NCBI GenBank assembly: GCA_900552755.1
Contig: USAY01000047.1
Span: 1-13,140 of the forward strand
Direction: 5' to 3'
From: an uncultured Collinsella sp.
Lineage (GTDB): Bacteria > Actinomycetota > Coriobacteriia > Coriobacteriales > Coriobacteriaceae
DNA length: 13,140 bases
Shown here piece after piece: positions 1 to 7,500 of this stretch. The notes beneath the pieces are model-generated. The model saw nothing but the letters and a program-made list of their open reading frames with translations, was not told the origin of the DNA and searched no databases. The position numbers and the translations under genes were made by a program. Within the stretch, counting starts at the first letter, position 1. Each line of letters begins with the position of its first letter.

Positions 1-148
1 CGGGCAGCTTGTCCTGCTTGACGGTAATCGTCAGCTGGTCCTCGCACTGCCACTCGACCTTCTCGATGCAGCCCGGAACGGCGCGGCGCAGGGCCTCGAC
101 ATGGCTCTCGCAGCGGCGGGCATACACCTTGTTCTCAGTTTCAATCAT
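1..148 (-). CDS. hyfG: Hydrogenase-4 large subunit, N-terminal fragment (probable HyfG, NuoC-like domain)
   Basis: Only the first 49 codons lie in the window; the gene continues past the left edge. The ATG at 148..146 follows the hyfF stop (154..152) by 3 nt, and the ribosome binding site GAGGTGGAG overlaps the end of hyfF, which shows tight translational coupling. The peptide begins MIETENKVYARRCESHVEAL and is charged and soluble, unlike the membrane genes before it. In hyf and hyc operons the gene after hyfF encodes the [NiFe] hydrogenase large subunit, which begins with a NuoC-like (30 kDa complex I) domain; this fragment fits that start in length, character and place. The nickel-binding cysteines would lie outside the window, so identity rests mainly on gene order. 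A separate NuoC-like subunit is the alternative. Confidence 0.68.
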   Translation of the reverse strand, partial: MIETENKVYARRCESHVEALRRAVPGCIEKVEWQCEDQLTITVKQDKLP

Positions 149-151
149 TCG

Positions 152-1711
152 TTACTCCACCTCGCTCTGAGCGGTCTCGGTACCGAACACAGCGCGGTAC
201 ATCGGCGTCGCGTGAAGTTCCTCGGTGCTCTGCTCGAGCACAATGCCGGTCGCGGTCTCCACACCGTGCACGAGAGGCAGCGGGGTGGCGATGCCAAACC
301 ACAAGATCATGACAGCCAGGATGATTTCGGGGATAAGCATGAGCGCCGGGGCCTCATGCTTGCCCATGCCCTGGGGCGCATGGCCGAATACCGACTTGAG
401 TGCGATGCGGGTGAGCGCGGAGATGGCCACGGTAAGACCGAGGGCGACCACGACGACCAGCCACATGGGACCGGCGGTAACACCGGCGACAAAAGTCAGG
501 AACTCGGAGATAAACATGCCAAAGGGCGGGAAGGCACCAAGACCGAGCAGCGCCAGGACGGCGAGCGCGGCGGTTGCGGGGGCAACCTCGACGACGCCCT
601 GGACCTTGGCCAGGCTACGCGTGCCAAAGGCGTGCTGGATGTTGCCGGACACGCAGAAGGCAAGCGTCTTGGTAAAGCCGTGGAACACGCAGTGCAGCAG
701 GGCTGCGGCGATACCCAGCGGGCCACCGATACCCAGGCACAGGGCGATAACGCCCACGTTCTCCACAGACGAGTACGCAAAGCGGCGCTTGAGGTCGTCC
801 TGGCGAAACATCGAAAGTGCCGCCACCAAAATGGACAGCGTGCCGACGATCAGCAGCAAAAGCTGCGGATACTCGGCGCCCACGGCCTGGATAGTAAAGC
901 CGTAGAAGCGCATGATCACAAGCATGGCGCACTTAAGCAGCACGCCCGAGAGCAGGGCCGAGACAGGGCTCGGGGCCTGGGAGTGGGCATCGGGCAGCCA
1001 AGTGTGCATGGGGAACAGGCCGGCCTTGGTGCCAAAGCCGATCACGATAAACGCAAAGACAAGGCGCATGAGCGTCGGGTCGAACTGGTCGGCATACGGC
1101 AGCACGCACGACAGGAACGCGGCCTCGTGGGCGTTGGGTATCACGTCGGCGGCGTTGGCGTAGATCAGCAGCGTACCGAACAGGCCGAAGGCCACGCCGG
1201 CGGTGCATACCATCGCATACTTCCAAGAAGCCTCGAGGGCCGTCTTGTTCTTGTAGATACCCACGAGGAACACGGTGGAAAGCGTGGTTGCCTCCACGGC
1301 GGCCCACGTGAGGATCATGTTGTTGGACAGGCACGCGAGCAGCATGGTGAACACGAACAGGCTAAACAGCGCAAAATACTGCTTGGCGCGCTCGGCGGGC
1401 ATGGAGCCCTCCTCGATATCGGCCTTTACATAGGGCAGCGAGAACAGCCCCGTAAGAAAACCGATAAAGCCGATGAGCAGCACAAAGATGGCGCCCAGCG
1501 AATCGAGGTGGAACCACAGGCCAAAAGCGCTCGCGGTGTCGCCGCTCATAAGGACGTCACCGGCCGTCATAATCGACAGCACCAGGACGGCTGCGACGGA
1601 GACCAGGTTGAGACCGGCAAACACGTTATAGGACGTGTTCTTGGGCAAAAATGCCATGACCAGCGAGAACACCAAAGGAGTCGCGAGCAGGGCGAGAATC
1701 AACGTTTCCAT
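152..1711 (-). CDS. hyfF: Hydrogenase-4 membrane subunit F (NuoN/NuoM-like ion-translocating antiporter subunit)
   Basis: A 519-residue polytopic membrane protein, close to the 526 residues of E. coli HyfF. It belongs to the complex I / Mrp antiporter family (Proton_antipo_M). The family signature is clear: the glutamate of the fifth helix is E140 (AAVEATTLST), the broken-helix lysine is K229 in GTKAGLFPMHTWLPDAHSQ, the following loop contains APSPVSALLSG, and a further lysine is K260. These are the residues on which ion transfer depends in NuoL/M/N. The start ATG at 1711 lies 3 nt after the hyfE stop, and its ribosome binding site GAGGGGG overlaps the last codons of hyfE. It is followed 3 nt later by hyfG. 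The role inferred is one of three ion channels driven by electron flow from formate to protons. No damage is seen. Confidence 0.93.
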   Translation of the reverse strand: METLILALLATPLVFSLVMAFLPKNTSYNVFAGLNLVSVAAVLVLSIMTAGDVLMSGDTASAFGLWFHLDSLGAIFVLLIGFIGFLTGLFSLPYVKADIEEGSMPAERAKQYFALFSLFVFTMLLACLSNNMILTWAAVEATTLSTVFLVGIYKNKTALEASWKYAMVCTAGVAFGLFGTLLIYANAADVIPNAHEAAFLSCVLPYADQFDPTLMRLVFAFIVIGFGTKAGLFPMHTWLPDAHSQAPSPVSALLSGVLLKCAMLVIMRFYGFTIQAVGAEYPQLLLLIVGTLSILVAALSMFRQDDLKRRFAYSSVENVGVIALCLGIGGPLGIAAALLHCVFHGFTKTLAFCVSGNIQHAFGTRSLAKVQGVVEVAPATAALAVLALLGLGAFPPFGMFISEFLTFVAGVTAGPMWLVVVVALGLTVAISALTRIALKSVFGHAPQGMGKHEAPALMLIPEIILAVMILWFGIATPLPLVHGVETATGIVLEQSTEELHATPMYRAVFGTETAQSEVE

Positions 1712-1714
1712 GGA

Positions 1715-2368
1715 CTACCCCCTCAGCTCGGACAGGTCGCGCGCATCGAGCGAGTGGGAGTCGTCCCAAATGCGACGCACGACGATGGACATGATGATGA
1801 CGGCAAAGATGGCGTCGGTGGCGATACCGATCTCGATGATCTCGGGAGCGGTGGGGGCCAAAAGCGCGAGCGTCACATGGCTGCCGTTTTCCATAAGGCA
1901 GTATCCAAAGATCTGCTTCATGATGTTGCGCTGCGAGATGATGCAGGTGAGGCCCACAAAGAAGTGAGCGAAGCTAATGGCGAGCGCAGGCGTTGCGACC
2001 TCGGCCGTGGGCAGGCTGATCTGCGTCACGACGGCAAAGCAGATCGCGACCTCGACGGCGATGATGCAAATGGCCCACGCGGGCTTAAGGCCGGCCTTGA
2101 GCGATGCGTCGCTCGGCTCGCCCATCTTCTTGTATGCGCGGTTGAGGATATAAGGGACCAGGACGACCTTGGTGATAAAGGCAGATCCGGCCCACATAAG
2201 CAGCTCCTGCGCACCGGTAGTGGCACCGAGCGTAGCGAGCAGTCCCACGAGCACCAGCGACTGCACCGCATACCAGCTGATGGCGTGCTTGATGTTCTTT
2301 GAGACGACCACCATGGTGGACGTGACGATCAGAAGGCCGCCAAGGATGTTGACGATCGAATAACCCAT
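1715..2368 (-). CDS. hyfE: Hydrogenase-4 membrane subunit E (NuoK-like)
   Basis: A small, very hydrophobic protein of 217 residues; E. coli HyfE has 216. The start ATG at 2368 has a strong ribosome binding site (AGGAGG, 9 nt upstream). It lies 13 nt after the hyfD stop. The N-terminal half (residues 1-80) is made of hydrophobic segments like the three-helix NuoK core; a short polar, charged linker around residues 80-95 (AYKKMGEPSDASLKAG) separates it from a second block of membrane helices that ends in a charged tail. HyfE has no counterpart in the simpler hydrogenase-3 (Hyc) complex, so its presence, with hyfD and hyfF, marks this as the larger hydrogenase-4 type. It sits between the antiporter-like genes in the usual hyf order. 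Confidence 0.9.
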   Translation of the reverse strand: MGYSIVNILGGLLIVTSTMVVVSKNIKHAISWYAVQSLVLVGLLATLGATTGAQELLMWAGSAFITKVVLVPYILNRAYKKMGEPSDASLKAGLKPAWAICIIAVEVAICFAVVTQISLPTAEVATPALAISFAHFFVGLTCIISQRNIMKQIFGYCLMENGSHVTLALLAPTAPEIIEIGIATDAIFAVIIMSIVVRRIWDDSHSLDARDLSELRG

Positions 2369-2381
2369 GTCGTTCTACCTC

Positions 2382-3839
2382 CTAACCGATCCAGCTGGCC
2401 GAAAGCGGGCCGCTGACGATGACCATGATGATGAGCACGATGAACACGAACGCCATCGCGCGGGGAAGCGGGGCTCCCGCAGCGACCTCGTCGCTCGGCT
2501 CGCCGGGCAGGCAATAGCCCATCCACTTGAGGAACCAGGCGAAGGTGGCGACGGTTTCGGCGACCATGATGCACACGAGCACCAGGATCGCGACGTTGCC
2601 GGCACCCACAGAAAAGCCGCCGGCGATGATCTGGAACTTCGAGAAGAACGTGTTCATGGGCGGCACGCCGGCAATGGCGAGCGCGGCGACACCAAAGCCC
2701 ACGCCCGAGATCGGGTACTTCTTTACGATGCCGCGAAGCTTGGGCAGCATACGCGTTCCGAGGGTAAAGGAGAACGAACCGGCGATCAGGAAGAACAGGG
2801 TCTTGGCGAAAGCGTGGTTAAAGATGTGGCACACGGCACCGTCAAAGGCCAGCTGGCTGCCAAAGACCGAAAGGCCCAAACCAAAGAACACATAGGAGAG
2901 CTGGGCGATCGTGGAGAAGGCCAGCAGGCGCTTCATGTCCTTTTGCGGCAGGTACATAAGGAAACCAAAGAGCATGGTGACCATGGCGTCGATAATGGCG
3001 ACCCAGCCCACGATCTCGGGAATCTCGCCGGCAGAGACGAGTGCACGCGCGAACACGCACACGCCGACCTTGACCATCGAGGCACCATGCAGGTAGGCCG
3101 AAACAGGCGTCGGCGCCTCCATGGCCGAAGGCAGCCACATGTACATGGGAACCTGTGCGGACTTGGCCCAGGCCGCAAACAGCACGAGCAAAAGGACGAT
3201 AGCCTTGAGCTTGGCATCGAGGCCGGCAATCGCGGTAATGGCGAAGGTGCCGGTGTGGGCAAACACGATGGCGGCGCCCAGATACAGGCCGAGCGCACCG
3301 ATATGCGTAATGATCAGGGCCTTCATGCCAGCCTTCTTGGCCGTAGGCGTCATGTAGTAGCTAATGAGGCCCCAAGAGCACGCACCCGTGATCTCGAAGA
3401 ACACGAGCTGGCCCAAAAGAGTCGAGCTGTATACAAGGCCGGCCATGGCGCCGATGAAGGTCGCGAGGTACGCGTAGAAGCGACGACGCGGCGCATCGGG
3501 ATGCTCACGGTTATTCTCGCTCATATAGGGGATCGAATAGATCACGACAAGCAGGCCGATACCCACAAAGGCGGACGCGAGCAGCGTGCTCATGCGATCG
3601 AAGGTGAATCCCATGACGAGGGTCTGCCCAAACGAGACCAGGGGGACCTGCGTGTCGGGCATGCCGGCGCCAGCGAAATTCGCGGCGAGGGCGATAGTGC
3701 AGACCGTCGAGACGGCGGCACCCAAAACGCTGAACCACTTGGCGTACGGACGGGGGAACAGGGCGACGAGCACCGAGGCCACCATCGGGGCCGCGATAGC
3801 GACCAAGCCGAGAAGGGACAGACTGACTGCAAATGACAT
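2382..3839 (-). CDS. hyfD: Hydrogenase-4 membrane subunit D (NuoL-like ion-translocating subunit)
   Basis: A 485-residue polytopic membrane protein (E. coli HyfD has 479) of the complex I antiporter family. Visible landmarks are E149 in VFFEITGACSW, the broken-helix lysine K226 in AAWAKSAQVPMYMWLPSAME, the downstream APTPVSAYLHGASMVKVG with H251 and K257, and a late KRLLAFSTIAQ segment. The spelling MWLPSAMEAPTPVSA is the NuoL-type version of the motif, while hyfB and hyfF carry HGWLP and HTWLP versions, so the three are distinct paralogues and not recent duplicates. The start ATG at 3839 has AAGGGAG upstream and follows hyfC by 15 nt. The role inferred is a second ion channel in the membrane arm. 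No frameshift is seen. Confidence 0.92.
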   Translation of the reverse strand: MSFAVSLSLLGLVAIAAPMVASVLVALFPRPYAKWFSVLGAAVSTVCTIALAANFAGAGMPDTQVPLVSFGQTLVMGFTFDRMSTLLASAFVGIGLLVVIYSIPYMSENNREHPDAPRRRFYAYLATFIGAMAGLVYSSTLLGQLVFFEITGACSWGLISYYMTPTAKKAGMKALIITHIGALGLYLGAAIVFAHTGTFAITAIAGLDAKLKAIVLLLVLFAAWAKSAQVPMYMWLPSAMEAPTPVSAYLHGASMVKVGVCVFARALVSAGEIPEIVGWVAIIDAMVTMLFGFLMYLPQKDMKRLLAFSTIAQLSYVFFGLGLSVFGSQLAFDGAVCHIFNHAFAKTLFFLIAGSFSFTLGTRMLPKLRGIVKKYPISGVGFGVAALAIAGVPPMNTFFSKFQIIAGGFSVGAGNVAILVLVCIMVAETVATFAWFLKWMGYCLPGEPSDEVAAGAPLPRAMAFVFIVLIIMVIVSGPLSASWIG

Positions 3840-3854
3840 TGTTTCTCCCTTCTC

Positions 3855-4781
3855 CTACACGCCGACGACCACGAAGACAAACGCCAGAACGGCGATGCCC
3901 ACGACGGCCCAGGTCTGATTGCCAAGAACCTTAAAACGCGAGCGCGAGCAGGAGTTCTCGATCACGCCGCATACGACAAAGTCGATAAGGCACTTCACCA
4001 GGAAGATGACTGCGCCCAGAACGGCGGCTGCGCCTACGGTTGCGGGCTCGCCCCAGGGGACGAAGATCGCGCAGAACCAGGCGACGACCAGGACCTGCTT
4101 CATGGACATGGCGAGCTTGGCCATCGCAAGCGACGGGCCGGAAAGCTCGGCGAGCGGGCCTTCCTGAAGCTCTTGCTCGGCCTCGGCCTGATCAAACGGC
4201 AGCTTGCCGAGTTCCATGTAGCAGGCAATCGCAAAGGCGATGCCGGCGAGAATCACGGCGACCGGCGCGTCGATGGCGCCCGTCATGATGTGCTGACCCA
4301 TGGTGGCAATATCGGTGGAGCCGCACACCAGGGCGGCGGCAAACAGCGCCAGCAGCATAGACGGCTCGATGAGCACGCTCATGAGCAGCTCGCGGACGCC
4401 GCCGATACCGGCGTAGGCGTTGGACGAATCCACACCGCAGAGGGCGAAGAAGAAGCGGGCGAGTGCCAGGCTGTACATGATGGTGATGGCGTCACCAAAG
4501 ACCGGGATGGGGCTTTGTGCCGTAAAGAGCGGCAGACCCATCGCGAGCATAAAGGCGACGGCGAAGAACAGCGGTGGCATGATGCGCAGCGCAAAGCTCG
4601 CATCCTCGCTCTGGGACTCGGGGCGCGCAAAGAGCTTGGCCAGGTCACGGTAGTCCTGCATGATGCTGGGGCCGCGACGGTTGTGCATCTTGGCGCGGAT
4701 CACGCGGCCGAGACCGGAGAAGAACGGTGCGACGGCCATGACGACCACGCCCTGCAGAACGGCAAGTACGATGTTGTTCAT
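3855..4781 (-). CDS. hyfC: Hydrogenase-4 membrane subunit C (NuoH-like anchor)
   Basis: A 308-residue membrane protein of the NuoH / HycD / HyfC family, which anchors the hydrogenase module to the membrane arm and lies at the coupling site. Signature segments are present: RRGPSIMQDYRDLAKLF at residues 35-51, GVRELLMSVLIEPSM around 128-142, and the acidic loop ELGKLPFDQAEAEQELQEG at 190-208 with E190, D197, E200, E202 and E204, matching the conserved acidic loop of complex I subunit NuoH. The start ATG at 4781 has a near-perfect ribosome binding site (AAGGAGGGGAG) and follows hyfB by 12 nt. hyfD starts 15 nt downstream. The length matches E. coli HyfC, about 315 residues. Confidence 0.94.
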   Translation of the reverse strand: MNNIVLAVLQGVVVMAVAPFFSGLGRVIRAKMHNRRGPSIMQDYRDLAKLFARPESQSEDASFALRIMPPLFFAVAFMLAMGLPLFTAQSPIPVFGDAITIMYSLALARFFFALCGVDSSNAYAGIGGVRELLMSVLIEPSMLLALFAAALVCGSTDIATMGQHIMTGAIDAPVAVILAGIAFAIACYMELGKLPFDQAEAEQELQEGPLAELSGPSLAMAKLAMSMKQVLVVAWFCAIFVPWGEPATVGAAAVLGAVIFLVKCLIDFVVCGVIENSCSRSRFKVLGNQTWAVVGIAVLAFVFVVVGV

Positions 4782-4793
4782 GCTCTCCCCTCC

Positions 4794-6812
4794 TTAACCC
4801 ATTTGCACGGCGAGCACGAGGAACACCACGAGTGCCGCGACGATGTAGCAGATATAGATGCTGTAGTTGCCGCCCTCGAGCTTAGTCGCGAGGTCGGCGA
4901 GCTTCTCGACACCCTTATGCGGGGCATCGACGAGAACCTTGTCGGGTACGGGCTCCACAGCCTCGGCCACACCGGTGAGCTTCTGGAAGAAGTGCGCGAT
5001 GGACCAGCAGACGGCCGTGCAGCGGTCACGCAGCGTGTAGAGCGGCTGCATAAACCAGGACACCTCGGAGGCAAAGGTTGTGGCCACGACGGGCATATGC
5101 TCGTTGGGAGCATAGCCGCATGCCCACGGCTGGGACTTCTGCACCTTGCCGACGGTCTTGAGCTTGCGATAACCGCAGGCAAGGCCGACGAGCACCACGA
5201 GCGCAATGGCGATCGCGGGCGTGGAGGTGGCAGCGCCGGAGTACTGGTTCATGAGCTCCATGCCCTCGGCGGCAAACACGCCACCGTACGGATGTAGCAC
5301 GGACGCGGCGACATCGACCAGCACGGGCGCGATCACGGGAGCGCCAATGCCCAGCACGACGCAGATGGCCGCGAGCAGGCCCTGCGCAAACACCATGGGG
5401 GCGGGAACCTCCTTGGCATTGGCCGCGGCCTCGGAGCGGGGCGCGGAGGCAAAGGAGACACCATAGGCCTTGACGAAGCACGTGACAGCCAGCGCGCCGG
5501 TAATGGCAAGCGCGACGGCAGCGAACACGGCCACGATCATGACGGCCTTGTCGCCCTGCATGGCGGCGTTAAACAGCGACTGGTAGGTAAACCACTCAGA
5601 CACAAAGCCGTTGAAGGGCGGGATGGCCGAGATGGCAAGCGCGCCAACGAGGAAGCAGATGGCCGTTGCCGGCATACGACGGAACAGGCCGCCCATCTTC
5701 TCCATATTGCGCGTACCCGTGGAGTACAGCAGCGCACCGGCGCCCAAGAACAGCTCGCCCTTAAACATCGCGTGGTTAAACGTGTGGTAGAGGGCGGCCA
5801 TCAGGGCCAGGACGGCGATGCCGACCGAGTTGAGCGCCATGGCGGCCATGGAGGCGCCTACGCCGAGCAGAATGATGCCGATGTTCTCGACGGAGTGATA
5901 GGCCAGCAGGCGCTTCATGTCATGCTCCTGCAGGGCGAAGGCCACGCCGAGGACCGACGAGATCGCACCGAAGACCATGACCATAAGACCCCACCAGACC
6001 TGAACGCCCGAGGCGGAGAGCAGGTCGAGGCCCACCTTGAGGATGCCGAAGATACCGATCTTGATCATGCCGCCGGACATGAGGGCCGACACGTTGGACG
6101 GCGCCTCGGGATGCGCCTTGGGCAGCCAGCCGTGCAGCGGGATGATACCGGCCTTGGCGCCAAAGCCAAAGAAGGCGAGCACGAAGCACACGGATGCGAC
6201 CGCGGGGCTAAACTGCGTAGCGCGGAAATCCGCAAAGGCAAACGAGCCGCCGGCGAAGTTGGTCATGGTGAGGAAGCTCGCCATGATGAGCACAAAGCCC
6301 ACGTGCGCGATCACAAAGTAGAGCCAACCGCCATGGATGGAGTTCTCGTTCTCCTCGATCACGACCAGGAAGTACGAGGTAAGCGACATGAGCTCAAAGG
6401 CGACCAGGAACCAAAACACGTTGTCGGCGGTGATGACGAGCATCATGGACGCCACGAAGGTGTTAAAGAAGAAGCCGGCGCGGCCCTTTTTGCCCGGGTA
6501 CTCATCAAAGTAGTTGAGACCGTAGATCGAACCGGCAAACGCGAGCACCGAGATGAGCGCCACGAACAGGCCGGACAGCTGGTTGAGCAGCAGCTGGAAA
6601 TGGGCAAACGGGAAGAACACGATGGTGTCGACCGACGTGACATCGCCCAGCACGGCCTGGATACCGGCCACAAACGAAAGCACCGCGGCGACGGCGCCGA
6701 TAAGGCAGCCGGCGGTCTTGGCGGCGTTATCGGCCTTGATCAGCAGAACCGAGGCGAGCGCACCGATGCACGAGACGGCAAGCGATGCGATAAACAGCGT
6801 CATGCTATCCAT
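4794..6812 (-). CDS. hyfB: Hydrogenase-4 membrane subunit B (NuoL/M-like, HycC/HyfB family)
   Basis: A 672-residue polytopic membrane protein, the same length as E. coli HyfB. It is the largest antiporter-like subunit and has a long C-terminal part after the family core. Landmarks are E140 in VAFELMSLTSYFLV, K220 in GFGAKAGIIPLHGWLPKAH, the following PEAPSNVSALMSGGMIK ending at K251, KRLLAYHSVENIG at 300-312 and HTFNHAMFKGELF at 343-355. The spelling PSNVSALMSGGMIK is typical of the HyfB/HycC group. The ATG at 6812 overlaps the end of hyfA by 8 nt, with AAGGGAG upstream; a second in-frame ATG at 6803 is less well placed. The overlap points to translational coupling of the ferredoxin and its membrane partner. 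Confidence 0.94.
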   Translation of the reverse strand: MDSMTLFIASLAVSCIGALASVLLIKADNAAKTAGCLIGAVAAVLSFVAGIQAVLGDVTSVDTIVFFPFAHFQLLLNQLSGLFVALISVLAFAGSIYGLNYFDEYPGKKGRAGFFFNTFVASMMLVITADNVFWFLVAFELMSLTSYFLVVIEENENSIHGGWLYFVIAHVGFVLIMASFLTMTNFAGGSFAFADFRATQFSPAVASVCFVLAFFGFGAKAGIIPLHGWLPKAHPEAPSNVSALMSGGMIKIGIFGILKVGLDLLSASGVQVWWGLMVMVFGAISSVLGVAFALQEHDMKRLLAYHSVENIGIILLGVGASMAAMALNSVGIAVLALMAALYHTFNHAMFKGELFLGAGALLYSTGTRNMEKMGGLFRRMPATAICFLVGALAISAIPPFNGFVSEWFTYQSLFNAAMQGDKAVMIVAVFAAVALAITGALAVTCFVKAYGVSFASAPRSEAAANAKEVPAPMVFAQGLLAAICVVLGIGAPVIAPVLVDVAASVLHPYGGVFAAEGMELMNQYSGAATSTPAIAIALVVLVGLACGYRKLKTVGKVQKSQPWACGYAPNEHMPVVATTFASEVSWFMQPLYTLRDRCTAVCWSIAHFFQKLTGVAEAVEPVPDKVLVDAPHKGVEKLADLATKLEGGNYSIYICYIVAALVVFLVLAVQMG

Positions 6813-7422
6813 TGTTTACGCTCCCTTCTGCTTTCTCGGACAGGCCCTGGGCCACAGCGGTAACGTCGACGACCGGACCGTTTTCGATCGAGCGCAGGCG
6901 CTTGGCCTCGTCGAGCTCGCGATCGGCCGCGCCGCCCATGACGGTCAGCGCCTTGGTGGGGCACGCCGCCACACAATGCGGGCCGTCCGGATCGAAGGCG
7001 CACAGGTCGCACTTGACAGCGCAGGTGTACTGGCCAGGAGCCCACGTAAGCAGGCTGCTCAGGGACTTAGGATACGAAGGCGTCGGGTCGCACATGCCTG
7101 CGACACCGGCGATAGATGTGCCATCGGGATGGATGGCTCCGAAGGGGCACGCGATGGCGCACAGCCTGCACCCGATGCACTCCTGCTCCTTGACGTGGAT
7201 GCGATCGCCATCGTGCTCGATGGCATTCACCGGGCAAACCTCGGCGCAGGGGGCACCCTCGCAATGGTGGCAGGCAAGGGCGGCCGAAATACCGCCGGTC
7301 TTCACGAGCGCCAGGCGCGGCGTATCCTGAAGACCCTGCATCCGGTGGGCGTCGGCACAGGCGGACTGGCATGTTCCGCAGCCGATGCACCTCTCCGGGT
7401 TGATGTCGATGAAGCGGTTCAT
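6805..7422 (-). CDS. hyfA: Four-cluster electron-transfer ferredoxin, hydrogenase-4 subunit A
   Basis: A 205-residue iron-sulfur protein of the HycB/HyfA/HydN group. Sixteen cysteines fall into four [4Fe-4S] binding sets: C12/15/18/22, C51/54/59/63, C82/85/88/92 and C138/141/150/154. It would pass electrons from the formate dehydrogenase to the hydrogenase small subunit. I chose the ATG at 7422 because AAAGGA lies 7 nt upstream; an in-frame GTG at 7428 would add two residues but crowds that site. The gene overlaps hyfB by 8 nt and is separated from fdhF by a 78-nt gap that contains a strong hairpin. It is longer than the first-gene ferredoxin mainly through an insert (residues about 100-135) before the last cluster and a longer C-terminus. 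The hyfA name rests on its place directly before hyfB. Confidence 0.9.
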   Translation of the reverse strand: MNRFIDINPERCIGCGTCQSACADAHRMQGLQDTPRLALVKTGGISAALACHHCEGAPCAEVCPVNAIEHDGDRIHVKEQECIGCRLCAIACPFGAIHPDGTSIAGVAGMCDPTPSYPKSLSSLLTWAPGQYTCAVKCDLCAFDPDGPHCVAACPTKALTVMGGAADRELDEAKRLRSIENGPVVDVTAVAQGLSEKAEGSVNNG

Positions 7423-7444
7423 CCCCACTTCCTTTCAAAATAAC

Positions 7445-7479
7445 GGGCCGGGCTCCCGAACGTACGGGACGCCCGGCCC
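7445..7479 (-). promoter_or_regulatory. Strong intercistronic hairpin between fdhF and hyfA
   Basis: In the 78-nt gap after the fdhF stop there is a long GC-rich inverted repeat: outer arms GGGCCGGGC (7445-7453) and GCCCGGCCC (7471-7479), stacked on inner arms TCCCG (7454-7458) and CGGGA (7465-7469), a 6-nt loop and one unpaired base. On the transcribed strand it is followed by GTTATTTTG, a poor T-tract. It could be a leaky terminator or an RNA processing and stability element that sets different amounts of FdhF and the Hyf proteins. The hairpin is seen directly; its function is inferred. Confidence 0.6.
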
Positions 7480-7500
7480 AAAAAGCCAACGAGAACGGGA

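Noticed and set aside
101..2302. A 733-codon open frame on the plus strand opposite hyfF and hyfE
   Set aside because: It is rich in His, Gly, Arg and Asp with no recognisable domain, spans two real genes and their junction, and arises from the GC-rich codon use of the opposite strand.
2367..6863. Further long plus-strand frames at 2367-3836, 4173-5297 and 5772-6863
   Set aside because: Each is antisense to a hyf gene with clear conserved motifs and has the same charged low-complexity composition. They are coding shadows.
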